From: DATAFF01 sp036257595
GTDB lineage: Bacteria; Pseudomonadota; Alphaproteobacteria; Rhizobiales; Aestuariivirgaceae
Length of the DNA: 19,011 bases
Direction of reading: 5' to 3'
NCBI GenBank assembly: GCA_036257595.1
Contig: DATAFF010000134.1
Coordinates: 1 to 19,011, forward strand
The notes beneath the pieces are model-generated. The model was not told the origin of the DNA and made no database searches. It saw nothing but the letters and a program-made list of their open reading frames with translations. Positions 1 to 9,638 of this stretch are shown here, one piece after another. Position 1 is the stretch's first letter; every line of letters begins with the position of its first letter. Both the position numbers and the translations under genes were made by a program.

Positions 1-42
1 AAGGAGAGACTGCGGGGGAAGTATTAGTTAGGGAAGGCTGGC

Positions 43-79
43 GGCAGAGAGGCAGAGAGGCAGAGAGGCAGAGAGGCAG
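43..79. repeat. 8-bp tandem repeat (GGCAGAGA x4.6)
   Basis: Four perfect copies of GGCAGAGA (43-74) are followed by the partial copy GGCAG (75-79). The array lies just downstream of the glycerate kinase stop codon; on that gene's strand it reads as a CTCTCTGCC-type run. No gene is visible in 1-109. The array may be a slippage-prone simple repeat or part of the TGCC-rich repeat family that also occurs at 99-114 and 8151-8213. Confidence 0.85.
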
Positions 80-96
80 TAATCGGTGCTTTTCCC

Positions 97-114
97 TACT
101 GCCTACTGCCTACT
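97..114. repeat. TACTGCC heptamer repeat overlapping the glycerate kinase stop codon
   Basis: The heptanucleotide TACTGCC is repeated about 2.5 times. The 16-base stretch at 99-114 (CTGCCTACTGCCTACT) is the exact reverse complement of 8151-8166, between two polyol transporter genes. The TAG stop of the minus-strand kinase gene (110-112) lies inside this repeat. It resembles short tandemly repeated intergenic elements of bacteria in general form; the family is not identified. Confidence 0.75.
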
Positions 115-1363
115 CCCTCTTCTCCACCACGATGGCCCTGAAATCATTGACGTTGGTGAGCGTCGGCCCGGTCACCACCAGGTCGCCGAGGCGCGCGAAG
201 AACCTGTAGGAATCATTGTTGTGGAGGAGCTTCGGCGGATCGAGCCCGGCCGCTGCCGCCCGTGCCAGGCTGTCGGGAAAAACCATCGCACCGGCATTGT
301 CCTCCGACCCGTCAATCCCGTCGGTGTCGCCGGCAATCGCCGAAATCGCCGGCTGAGACTCGAGAGCCAGCGCGAGTGCCAGCGCATATTCGCAATTGCG
401 ACCTCCCCTGCCCTCGCCCTTGATGGTCACCGTCGTCTCGCCGCCCGACAGGATCACCGTGCCGGGCGGCACCGTCCGGGCGAGTGCTGCGTGCCCGATC
501 GCCACCACGCGGCTCTCGCCTTCGACCCGATCGCCGAGATCGACGACCTCGTAACCGGCGCCGCGGGCAACCATCGCTGCCGCCTCAAGCGACAGCGCCG
601 GGGCGGCGATGATTCGTGTCTCGGCCCGTGCCAGGCGTGGATCGCCGGGCTTCGGCGTCTCGCTCGCCGGATCGGCAAGCCAGGCGGCGACGGCCTCCGG
701 CATGCGGATCCCGTATCGCGTCATATGCGCCAGGGCATCCTCGCTGGTGGAAGGATCGGCGACGGTTGGACCCGACGCCACCAGCGAGGGATCATCGCCG
801 GGTATGTCGGAGACGATCAGCGACACCACCCTGGCGGGATAAGCGGCGGCCGCAAGCCGGCCACCCTTGAGCGCCGACAGATGCTTGCGCACGCAGTTCA
901 TCACCGAGATCGGCGCACCTGACGCCAGCAGCTGCCGGTTGATGTCCTGCTTGTCGGCAAGCCTCAGGCTATCGGCCGGCGCCGCGAGCAGTGCCGAGCC
1001 GCCACCAGAGATCAGGCACAAGACCAGATCATCTGCGCTGAGACCCTGCACCATCCGGGCGATGCGCGCCGCCGCCTCGTTCCCTGCCCGGTCGGGCACC
1101 GGATGCGCTGCCTCGACGATCTCGATCCGCTCGCAGGGAACCCCATGGCCGTAGCGTGTCACCACCAGGCCCTCGAGCGCCTGCGGCCAATGCGCCTCGA
1201 CCGCTGCCGCCATGGCCGCCGAAGCCTTGCCGGCTCCCACCACGATCGTGCGCCCCTTGGGCGGCGGCGGCAGATATTGCGGCACCCGCACCGCTGGATC
1301 GGCGGCGGCGACGGCGGCGTTGAACAGGCTCCTGAGCAGCGGCTCGGTGGGGCGTTGGATCAT
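110..1363 (-). CDS. gckA: Glycerate 2-kinase (MOFRL family)
   Basis: Phosphorylates D-glycerate to 2-phospho-D-glycerate with ATP in the cytosol, linking glyoxylate, hydroxypyruvate, tartrate or serine-cycle metabolism to lower glycolysis. The 417-residue length fits the GckA/TtuD/GLYCTK family (about 420). Visible family motifs are GAGKAS (43-48), a glycine-rich LISGGGSALL segment (118-127), SDIPGDDPSLVASGPT (185-200), GGETTV (307-312), GRGGRN (318-323), AGDTDGIDGSEDNAGA (344-359) and the C-terminal TGPTLTNVNDF (398-408). The reading frame stays open 99 codons further upstream, into the aminotransferase gene on the other strand. The ATG at 1363 is preferred because it gives the family length and begins directly before conserved sequence. 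No strong Shine-Dalgarno site precedes it. It is divergent from the aminotransferase with about 80 bp between them. Confidence 0.93.
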   Translation of the reverse strand: MIQRPTEPLLRSLFNAAVAAADPAVRVPQYLPPPPKGRTIVVGAGKASAAMAAAVEAHWPQALEGLVVTRYGHGVPCERIEIVEAAHPVPDRAGNEAAARIARMVQGLSADDLVLCLISGGGSALLAAPADSLRLADKQDINRQLLASGAPISVMNCVRKHLSALKGGRLAAAAYPARVVSLIVSDIPGDDPSLVASGPTVADPSTSEDALAHMTRYGIRMPEAVAAWLADPASETPKPGDPRLARAETRIIAAPALSLEAAAMVARGAGYEVVDLGDRVEGESRVVAIGHAALARTVPPGTVILSGGETTVTIKGEGRGGRNCEYALALALALESQPAISAIAGDTDGIDGSEDNAGAMVFPDSLARAAAAGLDPPKLLHNNDSYRFFARLGDLVVTGPTLTNVNDFRAIVVEKRE

Positions 1364-1386
1364 GTGTGGCCGATTGCCTTGAGCGG

Positions 1387-1415
1387 CTTTGCGGTTTGGC
1401 TTAACCCAGGATAAT
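1387..1415 (+). promoter_or_regulatory. Possible promoter for the aminotransferase in the 80-bp divergent gap
   Basis: A GATAAT sequence (1410-1415) is a good -10 match; 17 bp upstream lies only a poor -35 (CTTTGC, 1387-1392). Transcription would start near 1422, about 20 bases before the gene. The same gap (1364-1444) must also hold the opposite promoter of glycerate kinase, for which I see no convincing boxes. Confidence 0.28.
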
Positions 1416-1444
1416 ACGGGGCTGGCCTGCATTGGAGAATGGAC

Positions 1445-2800
1445 ATGCCGTCGCGTTCGAACGCCTCCCGCGTCTTCCACCGCGCTCTTGGCCACGACTA
1501 CCCGCAAGCGGTTTCGGGCCGCGGCTCTTGGATCTACGACGCAGAGGGCCGCGCCTATCTCGATGCCTCGGGCGGTGCCGCCGTGTCTTGTCTCGGCCAT
1601 GGCGATCGCCGGGTGGCGCAGGCGATCCGCCAGCAGCTCGACAGCCTCGCCTATACCCACTCATCCTTCTTCACCACCGGCGTGGCGGAAGCTCTTGCCG
1701 ATCGCCTGTCGAGCGCCGCCCCCGGCGGACCCTGGCGGGTGTTCTTCGTTTCGGGCGGCTCGGAGGCGACGGAGGCGGCGCTCAAGCTTGCCCGCCAGAT
1801 CCAGGTGGAACGCGGCAGGGCCTCGCGCGACCATTTCGTCTCGCGCCATTTCTCCTACCATGGCAACACGCTCGGCGCCCTGTCGGTCGGCGGCCATCTG
1901 GGCCGCCGCAAGCTCTACGGTCCGATCCTGCCACCCAATGTGCGCCACATCCCGCCGGTCTACGCCTATCGTCATCAGCGATCGGACGAGACCGCCGAGG
2001 CTTATGGGCTGCGCATGGCAAAGACGCTCGAGGACACCATTGTCGACACCGGTCCCGAGCGGGTGATCGCCTTCATCGCCGAGACGGTGGTCGGCGCGAC
2101 CCTCGGCGCCGTCCCGGCCACGCCGGGTTACTTCCGCGAGATCAGGTCGATCTGCGACCGCCACGGGGTGCTGATCATCCTCGACGAGGTGATGTGCGGC
2201 ATGGCGCGCTGCGGCACCCGCTTTGCCTTCGAGCAGGAAGGCGTCGTGCCTGACATGATCACTCTGGCCAAGGGGCTTGGTGCCGGCTATCAGCCGATCG
2301 GGGCGCTGATGGTGAGCGAAAAGATCGTCGGCGAGCTCGAGCGCGGATCGGGCGCCTTTCAGCATGGCCACACCTATGTCGGCCACGCAGTGGCCTGCGC
2401 GGCCGCGCTGGCGGTGCAGGAGATCATCGAGCAAGAGGGCCTGGTCGAACGGGTGGCGCGCGTCGGCGATGTCCTCGCCGAGCGTCTGCGCGATCGCTTC
2501 GGCAACCATCCGCACGTCGGCGACATTCGCGGCCGCGGCCTGATGCGCGCCCTCGAGCTCGTCGAGGACCGCGCCGACAAGCGCCCCTTTCCTGCGGCGG
2601 CGAAGTTGTGGAGCCGCGTCAAGGCGGCGGCCATGGCGGAAGGCCTGATCTGCTATCCGAGCGGCGGCACCGCCGATGGCACCAATGGCGACCACGTGCT
2701 GATCGCCCCGCCCTATACGATCAGCGTCGGCGACCTCGACGAGCTGGTGCGCCGTCTCGACCGCGCCCTGTCCCGATGCCTTGCCGAGATCGCTGCCTGA
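1445..2800 (+). CDS. Class III PLP-dependent aminotransferase (aspartate aminotransferase family protein)
   Basis: Fold-type I, class III (ornithine/omega-amino acid type) aminotransferase, cytosolic. Counting from the upstream in-frame ATG at 1439 (453 aa): SGGSEATEAA (105-114) binds the PLP phosphate; HGNTLGA (141-147) lies in the usual cofactor-stacking segment; LIILDEV (245-251) supplies the Asp (249) that contacts the pyridine nitrogen; ITLAKGLGAGYQPIGA carries the Schiff-base Lys278; HGHTYVGHAVACAAALA (309-325) is the usual motif after it. I favour ATG 1445 over ATG 1439 because GGAG (1434-1437) is 7 nt from 1445 but only 1 nt from 1439. The amino donor and acceptor cannot be read from sequence. 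Its divergent partner, glycerate kinase, hints at an amino acid-to-glycerate or glyoxylate link, but that is inference. The stop codon abuts that of the convergent hydrolase. Confidence 0.92.
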   Translation: MPSRSNASRVFHRALGHDYPQAVSGRGSWIYDAEGRAYLDASGGAAVSCLGHGDRRVAQAIRQQLDSLAYTHSSFFTTGVAEALADRLSSAAPGGPWRVFFVSGGSEATEAALKLARQIQVERGRASRDHFVSRHFSYHGNTLGALSVGGHLGRRKLYGPILPPNVRHIPPVYAYRHQRSDETAEAYGLRMAKTLEDTIVDTGPERVIAFIAETVVGATLGAVPATPGYFREIRSICDRHGVLIILDEVMCGMARCGTRFAFEQEGVVPDMITLAKGLGAGYQPIGALMVSEKIVGELERGSGAFQHGHTYVGHAVACAAALAVQEIIEQEGLVERVARVGDVLAERLRDRFGNHPHVGDIRGRGLMRALELVEDRADKRPFPAAAKLWSRVKAAAMAEGLICYPSGGTADGTNGDHVLIAPPYTISVGDLDELVRRLDRALSRCLAEIAA

Positions 2801-3622
2801 TCAACCCCGGAGGAAGGCGAGGAGGTCCTCGTTCACCTGGTCCTTGAGCGTCGTGCACATGCCATGCGGCGCACCCTTGTAGATCTTCAGCTGCGCACCT
2901 TTCACGAGCTTCGACGACAGCATCGCCGAGGCCGCGATCGGCACGATCTGATCATCGTCGCCATGCATGATCAGCGTCGGCACGTCGAACCTCTTCAGAT
3001 CCTCGGTCTGGTCCGTTTCCGAGAACGCCTTGATGCAGAAATATGATGCCGGGAACCCGCACATCATGCCCTGGAGCCAGAATGAGTTGCGCACGCCCTC
3101 CGACACCTTGGCGCCCTTCCGGTTGTAGCCATAGAACGGCAGGCTGAGATCCTTCCAGAAGGTCGAACGGTCGGCCTGCACCCCCGCCCGGAGCTGATCG
3201 AAGACCTCGATCGGCGCGCCCGCCGGATTGGCGGGCGTCTTCAGCATCAACGGCGGAACGGCGCCGATCAGCACCGCCTTCGCCACCCGCCTGGTGCCGT
3301 GGCGACCGATATAGCGCGCGACCTCGCCACCCCCCGTCGAGTGGCCGATATGAATGGCATCCTTGAGATTGAGCGCCGCGGTAAGGGCCGCGAGATCATC
3401 GGCATAGGTGTCCATGTCGTTGCCGTTCCATGGCTGGCTCGAGCGGCCATGGCCACGACGGTCATGAGCGATGCAGCGGTAGCCTTTCGACGCCAGGAAG
3501 AACATCTGGTCCTCGAAGGCGTCCGCCGACAACGGCCAACCATGGCTGAACACCACCGGCTGCCCACTGCCCCAGTCGTTGTAGTAAATCTGCGTACCAT
3601 CCTTGGTCGTGATCGTTGCCAT
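2801..3622 (-). CDS. Alpha/beta hydrolase, non-heme chloroperoxidase/esterase-like
   Basis: A 273-residue single-domain alpha/beta hydrolase of the cofactor-free haloperoxidase (perhydrolase/arylesterase) family, probably cytosolic as no signal peptide is seen. Features: FSHGWP oxyanion-hole loop (25-30), HDRRGHGRS (53-61), nucleophile elbow GHSTGGG with Ser95, the acid loop HGDDDQIVP (220-228, Asp within 222-224) and GAPHGM with His253. Family members hydrolyse esters and can form peracids from short carboxylic acids and H2O2; the natural substrate is unknown. Starts at ATG 3622. Its stop codon (complement of 2801-2803) directly abuts the aminotransferase stop, forming TGATCA at 2798-2803, so there is no room for a terminator between them. 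Confidence 0.92.
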   Translation of the reverse strand: MATITTKDGTQIYYNDWGSGQPVVFSHGWPLSADAFEDQMFFLASKGYRCIAHDRRGHGRSSQPWNGNDMDTYADDLAALTAALNLKDAIHIGHSTGGGEVARYIGRHGTRRVAKAVLIGAVPPLMLKTPANPAGAPIEVFDQLRAGVQADRSTFWKDLSLPFYGYNRKGAKVSEGVRNSFWLQGMMCGFPASYFCIKAFSETDQTEDLKRFDVPTLIMHGDDDQIVPIAASAMLSSKLVKGAQLKIYKGAPHGMCTTLKDQVNEDLLAFLRG

Positions 3623-3683
3623 CTTTCTCGTCCATTTTCACGCCCTGACCCGACGCGATGCTAGTCCTCGCCGCAGCCGGATT

Positions 3684-4010
3684 CTATCGGCTTTCCTCCT
3701 GTCGGTTTGTCACACACTCCTCCGGTCGGTTTGTGACACGCTCGCCAAGCGCGCGTCGCTCATAGGCGATGCACTCCTCCATCATCGCCCGCCAGATGCG
3801 CTCCGCGACGTCGGGATCGAATCCGGCCGCCATCGCCGCCTCGCGAACCCGTTGCGCAACCTCCTCGACGCGCCAGGTCACCAGCGCCTCATGCGGCGCC
3901 TGTTTGAGCTCGGCTGCCCGCTTGACAGCCTTGAGCCTCTCCGCCAGGAGCTCGATCAATTGCTCGTCGATCCTGTCGATGGCAGCACGTACTTCGGAAA
4001 GCGTGTCCAT
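3684..4010 (-). CDS. Chorismate mutase, AroQ type (short, single domain)
   Basis: All-helical AroQ-class protein of 108 residues that would convert chorismate to prephenate; the related isochorismate-pyruvate lyase (PchB) activity cannot be excluded. Helix 1 holds EVRAAIDRIDEQLIELLAERL. Compared with E. coli chorismate mutase, Arg8, Arg25, Lys36 and Arg47 match the substrate-binding Arg11, Arg28, Lys39 and the following Arg position. A final helix follows (about 68-85). The start at ATG 4010 is chosen over the in-frame ATG at 4025 because AAGGA lies 6 nt upstream of 4010. The last 17 residues contain a tandem eight-residue duplication (VTNRPEEC, VTNRQEES) beyond the normal domain end. It is divergent from trmO with a 57-bp gap. 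Confidence 0.85.
   Translation of the reverse strand: MDTLSEVRAAIDRIDEQLIELLAERLKAVKRAAELKQAPHEALVTWRVEEVAQRVREAAMAAGFDPDVAERIWRAMMEECIAYERRALGERVTNRPEECVTNRQEESR
3690..3737 (-). repeat. In-frame 24-bp tandem duplication at the chorismate mutase C-terminus
   Basis: Two adjacent 24-base units (3714-3737 and 3690-3713) match at 19 of 24 positions and encode VTNRPEEC and VTNRQEES, residues 92-99 and 100-107. The repeat keeps frame and lies after the last conserved helix, so it probably arose by slippage or duplication of a neutral tail. Confidence 0.8.
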
Positions 4011-4067
4011 TCCCTGTCCTTGCATCCGTGACTCTCGCTGGTATCCTCATATATTGCTTCAACCGAG

Positions 4068-4598
4068 ATGGCACTGACCATGGTTCGCGAGAACGAGATT
4101 CGTGACGGCGAGATTGCGATCGAGCTGCCGCCCACCACCGACGCCGGCCTCATCTTCATCGGCCGCATTCGCACCCCATGGACCTCGCGGCTGATGACGC
4201 CGCGTCATGGCCGGCCCGACGGTCCGGTCTGCCAGATCGAGATCTTCGATCGCTGGAAAGACGCGCTCGACGGCATCGATCAGTTCGAGCGGTTGGAGGT
4301 CCTGTACTGGCTTCACCTGTCGCGACGCGATCTCGTGAAGCAGAGCCCCGACAATGACGGTACCGGCCGTGGCACCTTCTCGCTCCGCTCGCCGGTCAGG
4401 CCCAATCCGATCGGGACATCGATCGTCGAAGTTGTCGGCTGCAACGGGTTGGTGATCAGCGTACGCGGCCTCGACTGCCTCGACGAGACGCCGCTGCTCG
4501 ATCTCAAGCCGGACCGCACCCTGTTCAAGCCGTTGGCGCCGCCACAGCCCGGCGACTTCGAGACCAGCCGCCCATGCCTGATGAAGCGTGGCCGATAA
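4068..4598 (+). CDS. trmO: TrmO/TsaA-type tRNA (t6A37) N6-methyltransferase
   Basis: A TsaA (UPF0066/TrmO) domain fills most of the 176 residues. E. coli TrmO uses S-adenosylmethionine to methylate N6 of t6A37 in tRNAs decoding threonine ACY codons. Family marks: FIGRIRTPW (30-38) near the start, QIEIFDRWKDALDGIDQFERLEVLYWLHLSRRD-type core (56-88), and the SPVRPNPIGTSIVEV segment (108-122) with LDCLDETPLLDLKP (134-147). At 176 aa it is shorter than E. coli TrmO (about 235), i.e. TsaA domain only. ATG 4068 is the longest start; ATG 4080 (5th codon) is also possible, with GAG at 4065-4067 as a weak site. Ends 3 bp before the convergent SDR gene. Confidence 0.88.
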   Translation: MALTMVRENEIRDGEIAIELPPTTDAGLIFIGRIRTPWTSRLMTPRHGRPDGPVCQIEIFDRWKDALDGIDQFERLEVLYWLHLSRRDLVKQSPDNDGTGRGTFSLRSPVRPNPIGTSIVEVVGCNGLVISVRGLDCLDETPLLDLKPDRTLFKPLAPPQPGDFETSRPCLMKRGR

Positions 4599-4601
4599 GG
4601 A

Positions 4602-5375
4602 TCACCAGCAGGTATAGCCGCCATCCGCCACCACGATCGAGCCGGTGAGCAGGCTTGAAGCGTCGGACGCGAGAAACAGCACCACCGAGGCGATCTCGTC
4701 CACCTCGCCCAGCCGACCCATCGGCGTCATGTCGAGCCATGTCTGAAACATCTTTTCGTTGGCGCGCGCAAAGGCGTTGAGCGGCGTGTTGATGTAGGTC
4801 GGCGCCACCGCATTCACCCTGACGCCGCGCGATGCCCATTCGGCCGCCAGCGACTTCGTCAGATGATGCACGCCGGCCTTGGAGGCGTTGTAATAGCTCT
4901 GTTCCTGCGGCTTGTTGACGATGAACCCGGACATCGAGCCGATATTGACGATTGCACCGGATCGCTTCTCCAGCATGTGTCTGCCGAACGCCCGGCAGCA
5001 CCAGAACACGCCGTTGAGATTGACGTCGATGACATTGCGCCAATGCTCGTCGCTCACCGTCTCGGCCGGCGTCTCGGAGCGGGCAATGCCGGCATTGTTC
5101 ACCAGGATATCGACCTTGCCATATCGGGCGGCAAGCGCCTCCGCGACCTCTGTGACACGCCGGGGATCGGTGACGTTCATCACCACGATCTCGGCGTCGC
5201 GGCCCTTCGCCTTCTGGGCATCGCGCGATTCCTCGGCGATTTTCTGGTCGAGATCGGCGATCACCACCTTGGCACCCGCCTCGGCAAGCGCATCGACGCA
5301 GGCCGCGCCGATGCCGCGTCCGCCACCGGTCACCAGCGCGACGCGCCCTTCGAGCCTGAATTTGTCGAGATACAC
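4602..5375 (-). CDS. SDR-family polyol dehydrogenase (galactitol/ribitol/arabitol 2-dehydrogenase-like)
   Basis: NAD(P)-dependent classical short-chain dehydrogenase, 257 aa, expected to oxidise an imported polyol to its ketose. TGGGRGIG (16-23) binds the dinucleotide; Asp41 at the end of strand 2 (VVIADLD) favours NAD. NNAG (93-96), Ser149, Tyr162 and Lys166 form the active site. Segments such as RAFGRHM, NIGSMSG, FQTWLDMTPMGR and the DGGYTCW end resemble the galactitol dehydrogenase of Rhodobacter sphaeroides as I recall it. The GTG at 5375 is preferred over the long upstream frame because AGGAGG lies 6 nt before it and the family length is restored. The ATPase stop (TAG) lies inside that Shine-Dalgarno stretch, so the two genes are probably translationally coupled. 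Last gene of the operon; the exact polyol is unknown. Confidence 0.9.
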   Translation of the reverse strand: MYLDKFRLEGRVALVTGGGRGIGAACVDALAEAGAKVVIADLDQKIAEESRDAQKAKGRDAEIVVMNVTDPRRVTEVAEALAARYGKVDILVNNAGIARSETPAETVSDEHWRNVIDVNLNGVFWCCRAFGRHMLEKRSGAIVNIGSMSGFIVNKPQEQSYYNASKAGVHHLTKSLAAEWASRGVRVNAVAPTYINTPLNAFARANEKMFQTWLDMTPMGRLGEVDEIASVVLFLASDASSLLTGSIVVADGGYTCW

Positions 5376-5385
5376 GACCGACCTC

Positions 5386-6396
<1,011 letters not shown>

Positions 6397-6408
6397 GATC
6401 TCCTCCCC

Positions 6409-7239
6409 CTATTTGACAGCGCCGAAGGTGAGGCCGCGCACCAGCTGCCGCTGGCTGAACCAGCCGAGCACCAGGATCGGTGCAATAGCCAGCGTCGACG
6501 CCGCCGATAGCTTGGCCCAGAACAGACCCTCCGGGCTCGAATAGGACGCAATGAATGCCGTGAGCGGCGCCGCATTGGAGCTGGTCAGCACCAGCGTCCA
6601 GAATGCCTCGTTCCACGCCAGGATGAAATTGAGCAGGAGCGTCGAGGCAATGCCGGGAACGGCCATCGGTGTCAGCACATAGATGAGCTCCTTGCCGATG
6701 GTGGCGCCGTCCATCCGAGCGGCCTCGAGAATGTCCTTCGGGATCTCCTTGAAATAGGTGAAGAGCATCCAGATCACGATCGGCAGATTGGCGAGACAGA
6801 GCAGGCCGACCAGCCCGATCCGCGTGTCGAGCAGCCCGAAATCGCGGAAGAACAGGTAAATCGGCACCATCACGCCGACCGGCGGCATCATCTTGGTGGA
6901 GAGCATCCACAACAGCGTGCCGCGCGTCCGCTCCGTCGGCGCGAAAGCCATCGCCCAGGCTGCCGGGACAGCTATGATCAGTGCAAGGAGCACCGATCCA
7001 CCGGCGATGATCAGCGAGTTCATGGCGTGGTGAAAGTAGTCGCTGCGTTGCTGGACGATCGCATAATTCTCGACCGTCCAGTCGAAGAACACGAATTTCG
7101 GAGGTAGCGACGAAGCTTCGAGCTCGGTCTTGAAGCTGGTCAAGATCATCCAGATGATCGGGAAGGCGATGACGATTCCGACCGCCCAGGCGGCGATGGT
7201 GACGGTGATCTTGCGTGCCGGGGTGACTTCGCGTGCCAT
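6409..7239 (-). CDS. ABC transporter permease, MalG type (SmoG/MtlG-like)
   Basis: Inner-membrane subunit of the polyol importer, 276 aa, six predicted helices (about 10-34, 74-100, 107-132, 140-163, 195-219, 246-265). The EAA loop that docks the ATPase is EAARMDGATIGKELIYVLTP (172-191). The first periplasmic loop begins TSFKTELEAS, a sequence style common to MalG-type proteins. Starts 18 bp after the stop of the MalF-type permease; no clear Shine-Dalgarno site precedes ATG 7239, so coupling to the upstream gene is likely. Most similar in style to sorbitol/mannitol permeases. Confidence 0.94.
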   Translation of the reverse strand: MAREVTPARKITVTIAAWAVGIVIAFPIIWMILTSFKTELEASSLPPKFVFFDWTVENYAIVQQRSDYFHHAMNSLIIAGGSVLLALIIAVPAAWAMAFAPTERTRGTLLWMLSTKMMPPVGVMVPIYLFFRDFGLLDTRIGLVGLLCLANLPIVIWMLFTYFKEIPKDILEAARMDGATIGKELIYVLTPMAVPGIASTLLLNFILAWNEAFWTLVLTSSNAAPLTAFIASYSSPEGLFWAKLSAASTLAIAPILVLGWFSQRQLVRGLTFGAVK

Positions 7240-7257
7240 GGCTAGAGCATCTTGTTG

Positions 7258-8124
7258 TCAGGCATCCAGGTTCTTTCCGACCAGGCGGACCAAGAAGATC
7301 GCGACGATATTGGCCAGCACCACCGCCACCAGGCCGCCGGCCGATGCTGCGCCGATGTCATATTCCTTGAGCGCTGCCGAATAGATCAGGAAGGCGAGAT
7401 TGTTGGTGCGCTCACCGCCGCCGGTCGTGACATAGATCTCGGCGAACACCGTCAGAAGGAAGATTGTTTCGATGAGAATGACCACCGTGATCGGGCGGGC
7501 GAGATGCGGCAGCGTGATGTAGAAGAAGGTCGAGAGCCCGCTCGCCCCGTCCATCTCGGCCGCTTCCTTCTGCTCCACGTCGAGCGATTGCAGCGCCGTC
7601 AGCAGAATGAGCGCGGCAAAAGGCAGCCACTCCCAAGAAATGATCAGGATGATCGAAAGCAGCGGATAGTTGGTGAACCAGTCGATCGGCTGAAGGCCCA
7701 GTGACGTGGCAATCCAGGCAAAGTATCCGGACACCGGGTGCATCAGCAGATTCTTCCAGATCAGCGCGCTGACCGTCGGCATCACGAAGAACGGCGCTAT
7801 CACCAGGAGCCTCACCAGGGTGAGACCGACGACCGCCTGGTCCATCAGCAGCGCAACGAGGACTCCGAGCACCACGGTGATGGCGAGAACAGCGCCGACG
7901 ATGATCAGCGTGTTGATAAGCGCACTGATGAACCCCGGATCGGTTAGGAAATAGGTGTAATTGTCGAATCGCGCCCAGTCGACCGAACCTGGATCGAGCA
8001 GGTTGTAGTTGAGGAACGAAAAATAGACGGTCGCGGCCAGCGGAACGATGGAGATCAGCAGCAACAGGCCCACCGCCGGCGACACCAGCAATCGGCCGAG
8101 TGCCTGGGTCTGTTGCGTTGCCAC
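7258..8124 (-). CDS. ABC transporter permease, MalF type (SmoF/MtlF-like)
   Basis: Inner-membrane partner of the MalG-type permease. The EAA loop is EAAEMDGASGLSTFFYITLP (residues 187-206 in this numbering). Hydrophobic helices lie near 12-38, 69-95, 102-123, 152-175, 210-235 and 260-283. The frame opens at a TTG (8145) with an in-frame TGA two codons further up, and the first ATG is far inside. I choose GTG 8124 because GGAG (8134-8131) stands 6 nt before it, giving an N-terminus MATQQTQALGRLL that looks normal for the family; with the TTG the protein would be 295 aa instead of 288. Preceded by a 93-bp spacer holding an inverted repeat. Confidence 0.92.
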   Translation of the reverse strand: MATQQTQALGRLLVSPAVGLLLLISIVPLAATVYFSFLNYNLLDPGSVDWARFDNYTYFLTDPGFISALINTLIIVGAVLAITVVLGVLVALLMDQAVVGLTLVRLLVIAPFFVMPTVSALIWKNLLMHPVSGYFAWIATSLGLQPIDWFTNYPLLSIILIISWEWLPFAALILLTALQSLDVEQKEAAEMDGASGLSTFFYITLPHLARPITVVILIETIFLLTVFAEIYVTTGGGERTNNLAFLIYSAALKEYDIGAASAGGLVAVVLANIVAIFLVRLVGKNLDA

Positions 8125-8150
8125 GCTCGTCTCCGTTGATGGCAATATTC

Positions 8151-8213
8151 AGTAGGCAGTAGGCAGTCGAAGATGCTTGGTCATGACTGCCTACAGCCTA
8201 TCTGCCGACTGCC
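8151..8213. repeat. TGCC-repeat element with stem-loop between binding-protein and permease genes
   Basis: AGTAGGCAGTAGGCAGTCG (8151-8169) is followed by complementary TGCC repeats. GTAGGCAGTC (8159-8168) pairs with GACTGCCTAC (8185-8194) across a 16-nt loop, and a second CGACTGCC (8206-8213) could pair with 8162-8169 instead. The first 16 bases are the exact reverse complement of 99-114. Position matches the hairpins often found after periplasmic binding-protein genes, as in malE-malF, where they protect the upstream mRNA; that role here is inference. Confidence 0.75.
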
Positions 8214-8217
8214 TTCT

Positions 8218-9528
<1,311 letters not shown>

Positions 9529-9545
9529 ATGTCCTCCCAATCCAC

Positions 9546-9577
9546 GAGTATTGGATCTCGCGTTGGAACCAATGCTC
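9546..9577. promoter_or_regulatory. Candidate operator (inverted repeat) upstream of the binding-protein gene
   Basis: GAGTATTGG (9546-9554) and CCAATGCTC (9569-9577) form an inverted repeat matching at 8 of 9 positions around a 14-bp spacer. A smaller dyad TTGG-AA-CCAA (9563-9572) lies inside. The right arm overlaps the candidate -10 box, which would suit a repressor. No regulator gene is present in the window to pair it with. Confidence 0.4.
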
Positions 9578-9600
9578 ACACTCTGAATCATTGCTGTCAA
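9572..9600 (-). promoter_or_regulatory. Candidate promoter of the polyol transporter operon
   Basis: A perfect TTGACA -35 box reads on the minus strand at 9600-9595. At 17-bp spacing the -10 position (9577-9572) is GAGCAT, a weak match. The start point would be near 9565, about 37 bases before ATG 9528. Confidence 0.45.
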
Positions 9601-9638
9601 TCAATTCGGCGACCCGCCTGCTGCTGTTGGAAGGACCA

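Noticed and set aside
43..120. CRISPR array
   Set aside because: Units are 7-8 bp without spacers; simple tandem repeats only.
1364..1660. 99-codon N-terminal extension of glycerate kinase
   Set aside because: Runs antisense through the aminotransferase start, is not conserved-looking and exceeds family length.
1661..2695. 344-codon minus-strand frame inside the aminotransferase
   Set aside because: Shadow of a well-conserved class III aminotransferase; no motif or ribosome site of its own.
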